A DNA stretch of 18,570 nt, from positions 1 to 18,570 of the forward strand of contig CAINDH010000033.1 of NCBI GenBank assembly GCA_903847285.1, written 5' to 3'. The notes beneath the pieces were generated by a model. It was not told where the DNA came from and searched no databases. It was given only the letters and a program-made list of their open reading frames with translations. The translations under genes and the position numbers were made by a program. This DNA is from an uncultured Verrucomicrobia subdivision 3 bacterium (GTDB taxonomy: Bacteria > Verrucomicrobiota > Verrucomicrobiae > Limisphaerales > UBA11358). Shown here piece by piece: positions 15,444 to 18,570 of this stretch (the first letter of the stretch is position 1; each line of letters opens with the position of its first letter).

Positions 15444-15470
15444 GGGCTGGCTCGCAGCGCGAGCCAGCCC
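15444..15470. repeat. Strong hairpin, REP-like (12-bp perfect arms)
   Basis: GGGCTGGCTCGC (15444-15455) and GCGAGCCAGCCC (15459-15470) are exact inverted repeats around AGC. No T-run follows on either strand, so it is not a simple terminator. Such GC-rich palindromes resemble dispersed REP elements in related phyla (inference). Confidence 0.7.
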
Positions 15471-15526
15471 ACCACTACCGCCACAGAACTGCCACCACAA
15501 TTTGCAAAAATTGGTTTCCGTCAGTT

Positions 15527-15562
15527 TTCTTTTTTCCTCGTTGCCCGACTGCGCGGTTGACG
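15527..15562 (+). repeat. 36-bp direct repeat, copy 2 (before rph)
   Basis: Begins TTCTTTTTTCCTCGTTGCCC and ends GCGCGGTTGACG. It ends 19 nt before the rph start codon. It differs from copy 1 at three positions. Confidence 0.8.
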
Positions 15563-15581
15563 TTTAACATGGCGGACATTT

Positions 15582-16319
15582 ATGGCTGATTTCATCCGCG
15601 CGGACGGTCGTTCCGCCAACCAACTGCGCCCGCTGCGTTTCCAAAACCACATCGCGCCCTACGCGGCCGGTTCCACGCTCATCGAGTGGGGCAAGACACG
15701 CGTCATCTGCGCCGTGACCATCGAGGAAAATGTCCCGCGCTGGATGAAGGAACAAAAAGTCACCGGCGGCTGGCTCACGGCGGAGTATTCCATGCTCCCC
15801 TACTCCACCCTCGACCGCAAACCGCGCGACATCACGAAGGGCAAACTGGACGGACGCTCTTCGGAAATCCAGCGCCTCATCGGCCGCTCCATGCGCGCGG
15901 CGGTGGACCTGGAAAAGATGGGCACGCGCACAGTCTGCGTGGATTGCGATGTGTTGCAGGCGGACGGCGGCACGCGCACGGCGGCCATCACAGGCGCCTT
16001 CGTGGCGCTCTCGCTGGCGGTGAACAAACTGATGGTGGAGAACAAACTCACCACGAATCCCATCCTGCATCCCGTCGCCGCCGCAAGCGTGGGCATCGTG
16101 GAAGGCACGGCGTTGCTGGACTTGTGCTACACCGAAGATGTCGCCGCGACGGTGGACATGAATCTGGTGATGAATTCCGCCGGGGAATTCATCGAGCTGC
16201 AAGGCTCGGGCGAGGAAGCGACGTTCAGCGAGACGCAACTCGCCGCATTGCTCGCCGCCGGCAAGGCTGGCATCCGCGAACTCATCGCCGCGCAACAAGC
16301 AGCAATTTCGCAGGGATGA
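15582..16319 (+). CDS. rph: Ribonuclease PH
   Basis: A phosphate-dependent 3' exoribonuclease that trims tRNA precursors and other RNAs, acting as a ring hexamer in the cytoplasm. The 245 residues match RNase PH throughout: ADGRSANQLRPLRF at the start, GWLTAEYSMLPYST, GRSSEIQRLIGRSMRAAVDL, CVDCDVLQADGGTRTAAITG (phosphate site), VAAASVGIVEG, and TEDVAATVDMNLVMNS with the metal-binding acids. The length fits the family (about 240). The start is ATG 15582; an out-of-frame ATG 13 nt upstream opens a six-codon ORF that stops just inside rph. The histidine phosphatase gene follows after 8 nt, so the two are probably co-transcribed. No rdgB-like gene follows, unlike in many bacteria. Confidence 0.97.
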   Translation: MADFIRADGRSANQLRPLRFQNHIAPYAAGSTLIEWGKTRVICAVTIEENVPRWMKEQKVTGGWLTAEYSMLPYSTLDRKPRDITKGKLDGRSSEIQRLIGRSMRAAVDLEKMGTRTVCVDCDVLQADGGTRTAAITGAFVALSLAVNKLMVENKLTTNPILHPVAAASVGIVEGTALLDLCYTEDVAATVDMNLVMNSAGEFIELQGSGEEATFSETQLAALLAAGKAGIRELIAAQQAAISQG

Positions 16320-16327
16320 TTTTTCCT

Positions 16328-16987
16328 ATGGCCAAAAAAACTTCCCGGCGCAAACAGTTGCCGCCACCCGCCGCCACGCGTTTGCTGCTGATCCGTCACG
16401 GTGAAGTCGAGCAGAGTTACCACAATAAATTTGGTGGCACGATCAACATGAATCTTTCGCCGAACGGTAAGCGCCAGGCGAAAGTGCTCGCGAATTATCT
16501 CCGCGCCAAAACGATTGATGCCATTTACGCCAGCCCGATGAAACGCGTGCAACAGACGCTTTCACCGACGCTGAAACAGCGCGGCATGAAGCAAACCATC
16601 ATGCCGGATTTGCACGAGATTGATTTTGGCAAATGGACCGGCCTCGGCTGGAAGGATGTGCAGGAGCGGTTCGGCTTTCAGGCGTTTGAATGGTTGCATC
16701 AGATCGACAAGCACGGCTCGCCGGGCGGCGAGAGTGGAAAAGATTTTCAAAGGCGTATTGAACCCTGTCTCCGGGAAATCATCGCGAATCATCCGGGTGA
16801 AAACGTGGCGGTGTTTTGCCATGGCGGCGTGATCCGCATGATGCTCGCCATCCTGCTCAAACTGAAACTGCCGCAGACGAACCAGTTCGATGTCGAGTAT
16901 GCAAGCGTGACGCAAGTGGCGATTCATGCGCACATGAATGAGGTGGAGTTGCTGAACTTCACGCCGTGGCGGGATCTGGTGGGGTAA
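16328..16987 (+). CDS. Histidine phosphatase family protein (phosphoglycerate mutase-like)
   Basis: A 219-residue phosphatase. After a basic, Pro-rich N-terminus (AKKTSRRKQLPPPAATR) comes the signature LLLIRHGEVEQ with the phospho-acceptor His24, then NLSPNGKRQAKVLANYL, AIYASPMKRVQQT, HEIDFGKWTG and VAVFCHGGVIRMM with the second catalytic His165. This is the broad GpmB/CobC group, covering alpha-ribazole phosphatases, phosphoserine phosphatases and others; the substrate cannot be chosen from sequence. ATG 16328 is used because the conserved fold starts soon after it. The frame is open far upstream through rph, but that part is antifamily sequence in the rph shadow. It follows rph by 8 nt. A long hairpin begins 7 nt after its stop. 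Confidence 0.93.
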   Translation: MAKKTSRRKQLPPPAATRLLLIRHGEVEQSYHNKFGGTINMNLSPNGKRQAKVLANYLRAKTIDAIYASPMKRVQQTLSPTLKQRGMKQTIMPDLHEIDFGKWTGLGWKDVQERFGFQAFEWLHQIDKHGSPGGESGKDFQRRIEPCLREIIANHPGENVAVFCHGGVIRMMLAILLKLKLPQTNQFDVEYASVTQVAIHAHMNEVELLNFTPWRDLVG

Positions 16988-16994
16988 GTTTTTA

Positions 16995-17063
16995 GGAGCG
17001 CAGGGCATTGCTCTGCGCGAACTGAATAGTTTTCATCCCGCGCGGAGCAATGTTCCGCGCTCC
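16995..17063 (+). repeat. Long imperfect hairpin after the phosphatase gene
   Basis: 25-bp arms at 16995-17019 and 17039-17063 enclose a 19-nt loop. Arm 1 starts GGAGCGCAGGGCATTGC; arm 2 ends GCAATGTTCCGCGCTCC. 21 of 25 pairs are Watson-Crick. Of the other four, three become G-U pairs and one an A-C mismatch when the + strand is the RNA. No T-run follows, so it is not a typical intrinsic terminator, though it could end or protect the rph-phosphatase message. Confidence 0.7.
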
Positions 17064-17156
17064 ATTCACACAAATCAGAACCTCACCAGCCAATCCCTAC
17101 GATTGACACCGTGGAATTATTTTCGGAAATTCTGCGACTGAATTCACCGAAACACC

Positions 17157-18570
17157 ATGAGCAACCAAGCCATCTCCACCCAATCTTTGCAACAAGCCGG
17201 ACGCACCTTCCCGCCGTCGCCCGAAGTCATCAAACACGCCCTCATCAACTCCGCCCAATACGACGCGATGTATGCGCGCTCCATCGGCGAGCCGGAAAAA
17301 TTCTGGATGGAGCAGGCGCAGACGTTGGAGTGGTTTAAGCAGCCGACGCACGCGCGTAAATTTGACTGGAACACGGACGCCCGGAAAATTCAGCACACGT
17401 TTTTCGAGGACGGACAACTCAACGTCACAACCAACTGCCTCGATCGCCATTTGAAAACGCGCGGCAACCAGACCGCCATCATCTGGCAGGGCGAACCGGA
17501 GGAAGACGTGAAGCGCATCTCTTACGCCGAGCTTCACAAAGATGTCTGCAAGTTCGCCAATGTCCTCAAATCGCTCGGCGCCAGCAAAGGCGACCGCATC
17601 GCGATCTACATGCCGATGATTCCCGAAGCCGCTGTCGCGATGCTCGCGTGCGCACGCATCGGTGCGATTCACTCGATTGTCTTTGGTGGTTTCAGCTCCG
17701 ATTCACTTGCGGGCCGCATCAATGATTCCGAATGCAAATTGCTCATCACCGCGAACGTCTCGCTCCGCGCCGGAAAATCGCTCGCGCTCAAACAGCTTGC
17801 CGACGCCGCGCTCACCCACACGCCCAGCATCCAAAAGGTCGTCGTCGTGAAACGCAACGACGAGCCTTGCAACATCGTCGCTGGACGCGACGTGTGGTAT
17901 CACGAATTGATGGCGCAAGCCTCCGCCGAATGCCCGGCGGAAAAGATGAATGCCGAAGATTATCTTTTCATCCTCTACACCTCCGGTTCCACCGGCAAAC
18001 CCAAGGGCGTCGTCCACAGCACCGCCGGCTATCTGCTCTGGAGCGCGCTCACACACAAATACGTTTTTGATATTCACGAGGGCGATGTTTATTTCTGCAC
18101 CGCCGACATCGGCTGGGTGACCGGCCACAGCTACGTCGTTTACGGCCCGCTCTGCAACGGCGGCACCACGCTGATGTTCGAAGGCGTGCCGACCTATCCC
18201 GACGCCGGACGCTTCTGGAAAATCGTCGAGAAGTTCAAAGTAAGCTCCTTCTACACCGCACCAACGGCCATCCGCGCACTCATCCGCCTCGGTGATGAAT
18301 TTCCCGCGAAGTATAATTTGTCTTCGCTCCGCGTGCTCGGCTCCGTTGGCGAGCCCATCAATCCCGAAGCGTGGATGTGGTATTACAAACACATCGGCGG
18401 CGAACGTTGCCCCATCGTTGATACTTGGTGGCAGACCGAGACCGGCGGGCATCTCAACACGCCGCTCGCGGGCGCACATACGCTCAAACCCGGCAGCGCT
18501 GGCCGCGCGTTCTTCGGCGTGGAACCCGTGGTCCTCCGCGACGACGGCTCGGAATGCAAACCGAACGAAG
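17157..18570 (+). CDS. acs: Acetyl-coenzyme A synthetase (3' end outside window)
   Basis: Makes acetyl-CoA from acetate, ATP and CoA through an acetyl-adenylate. 471 residues are visible of a family length near 650; the frame runs off the right edge. From ATG 17157 (MSNQAISTQS): the N-terminal cap with KFWMEQAQTLEWFKQPT, then RIAIYMPMIPEAAVAML, IHSIVFGGFSSDSLAGRI, the ATP-binding loop YTSGSTGKPKG from residue 274, ADIGWVTGHSY, GSVGEPINPEAW and DTWWQTETGG from residue 422. These set it firmly as Acs rather than another AMP-forming ligase. The C-terminal lysine that is acetylated for control lies outside. No Shine-Dalgarno is clear; a TTGACA at 17103-17108 could be a -35 box but no good -10 follows. 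A 169-bp gap with a long hairpin separates it from the phosphatase gene. Confidence 0.97.
   Translation, partial: MSNQAISTQSLQQAGRTFPPSPEVIKHALINSAQYDAMYARSIGEPEKFWMEQAQTLEWFKQPTHARKFDWNTDARKIQHTFFEDGQLNVTTNCLDRHLKTRGNQTAIIWQGEPEEDVKRISYAELHKDVCKFANVLKSLGASKGDRIAIYMPMIPEAAVAMLACARIGAIHSIVFGGFSSDSLAGRINDSECKLLITANVSLRAGKSLALKQLADAALTHTPSIQKVVVVKRNDEPCNIVAGRDVWYHELMAQASAECPAEKMNAEDYLFILYTSGSTGKPKGVVHSTAGYLLWSALTHKYVFDIHEGDVYFCTADIGWVTGHSYVVYGPLCNGGTTLMFEGVPTYPDAGRFWKIVEKFKVSSFYTAPTAIRALIRLGDEFPAKYNLSSLRVLGSVGEPINPEAWMWYYKHIGGERCPIVDTWWQTETGGHLNTPLAGAHTLKPGSAGRAFFGVEPVVLRDDGSECKPNE

Larger units (their letters stand above)
15234..15581. other. Structured intergenic region between the LysR gene and rph
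   Basis: 348 bp without a convincing gene. It has an AT-rich start (15234-15300), a 36-bp direct repeat at 15298 and 15527, and between them a chain of inverted repeats: TATGTCGC/GCGACATA (15341-15359), CCTGC/GCAGG (15365-15377), CGTCGCC/GGCGACG (15419-15445), a 12-bp stem (15444-15470), and TTGTGGTG (15382-15389) with CACCACAA (15493-15500) enclosing several of them. This much pairing suggests a REP-like or MITE-like element or a folded RNA. Confidence 0.6.

Noticed and set aside
15312..15560. An 82-codon open frame on + inside the lysR-rph gap
   Set aside because: It runs through both direct-repeat copies and the perfect palindromes, has no family pattern, and its composition follows the repeats.
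15564..16298. 244-codon open frame on - opposite rph
   Set aside because: Antisense shadow; Arg/His/Gly-rich with no family pattern.
15686..16327. Upstream extension of the histidine phosphatase frame to 15686
   Set aside because: It lies out of frame inside rph, is rich in Arg/His/Gly as shadows of GC-rich genes are, and the phosphatase fold starts after 16328.
17703..18479. 258-codon open frame on - opposite acs
   Set aside because: Antisense shadow of acs; the + frame carries all synthetase motifs.
1..18570. CRISPR arrays, rRNA, tRNA, IS elements, phage or defence genes
   Set aside because: No regularly spaced repeats, no recognisable RNA gene core, and no transposase or integrase motif seen on either strand; the Uma2 protein alone does not make a defence locus.

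Overview
The window reads like a piece of a chromosome from a Verrucomicrobia-type bacterium (Pedosphaera/Limisphaerales-like). This is inference: two proteins end in the short C-terminal module (…FYR…) typical of secreted proteins of that group, a very large secreted dehydrogenase/cytochrome/adhesion-type protein is present, most starts lack a clear Shine-Dalgarno, and the base composition is moderately GC-rich. I see no rRNA, tRNA, CRISPR array, transposase, phage or plasmid gene.

Layout. 1-315: the tail of a secreted protein entering from the left. 349-3125 (+): a DsbD/ScsB-type thiol-disulfide transporter followed by an exported redoxin, with an intrinsic terminator (3144-3184) lying inside the convergent pseudouridine synthase gene. 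3113-4151 (-): a 65-residue winged-helix-like protein and an RluA-family pseudouridine synthase, 10 nt apart, with a palindrome in front. 4201-8064 (-): a 1287-residue secreted protein combining a PQQ-type sugar dehydrogenase propeller, two CxxCH haem sites and several binding modules. 8195-8944 (+): a HisA of the eukaryotic (HIS6) type. 8953-9423 (-): a Uma2-family nuclease-fold protein. 9567-10442 (+): a lipoprotein alpha/beta hydrolase. 10596-13055 (+): a hybrid sensor kinase with a C-terminal receiver. 13208-14299 (+): pyrD. 14349-15233 (-): a LysR regulator. 15234-15581: a structured intergenic region. 15582-16987 (+): rph and a histidine phosphatase. 17157 to the end (+): acetyl-CoA synthetase, cut by the window edge.

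How they fit. The DsbD-like protein and the redoxin form a plausible periplasmic reducing pathway, which c-type haem proteins such as the large 4201-8064 product would need; that link is inference. The rest is mainly housekeeping (histidine, pyrimidine, acetate activation, RNA maturation) mixed with single regulatory genes. The neighbourhood does not form one pathway, and I found no defence or biosynthetic island.

The most interesting signals are non-coding or of unusual descent: the eukaryotic-type HisA; a 59-bp near-repeat covering the upstream region and first codons of pyrD, found again in front of the lipoprotein hydrolase; a 36-bp direct repeat bracketing a palindrome-rich stretch before rph; a long hairpin between the phosphatase and acs; and small palindromes at putative operators. 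Gaps of 153 bp (10443-10595) and about 100 bp (13056-13159) hold nothing I can name.
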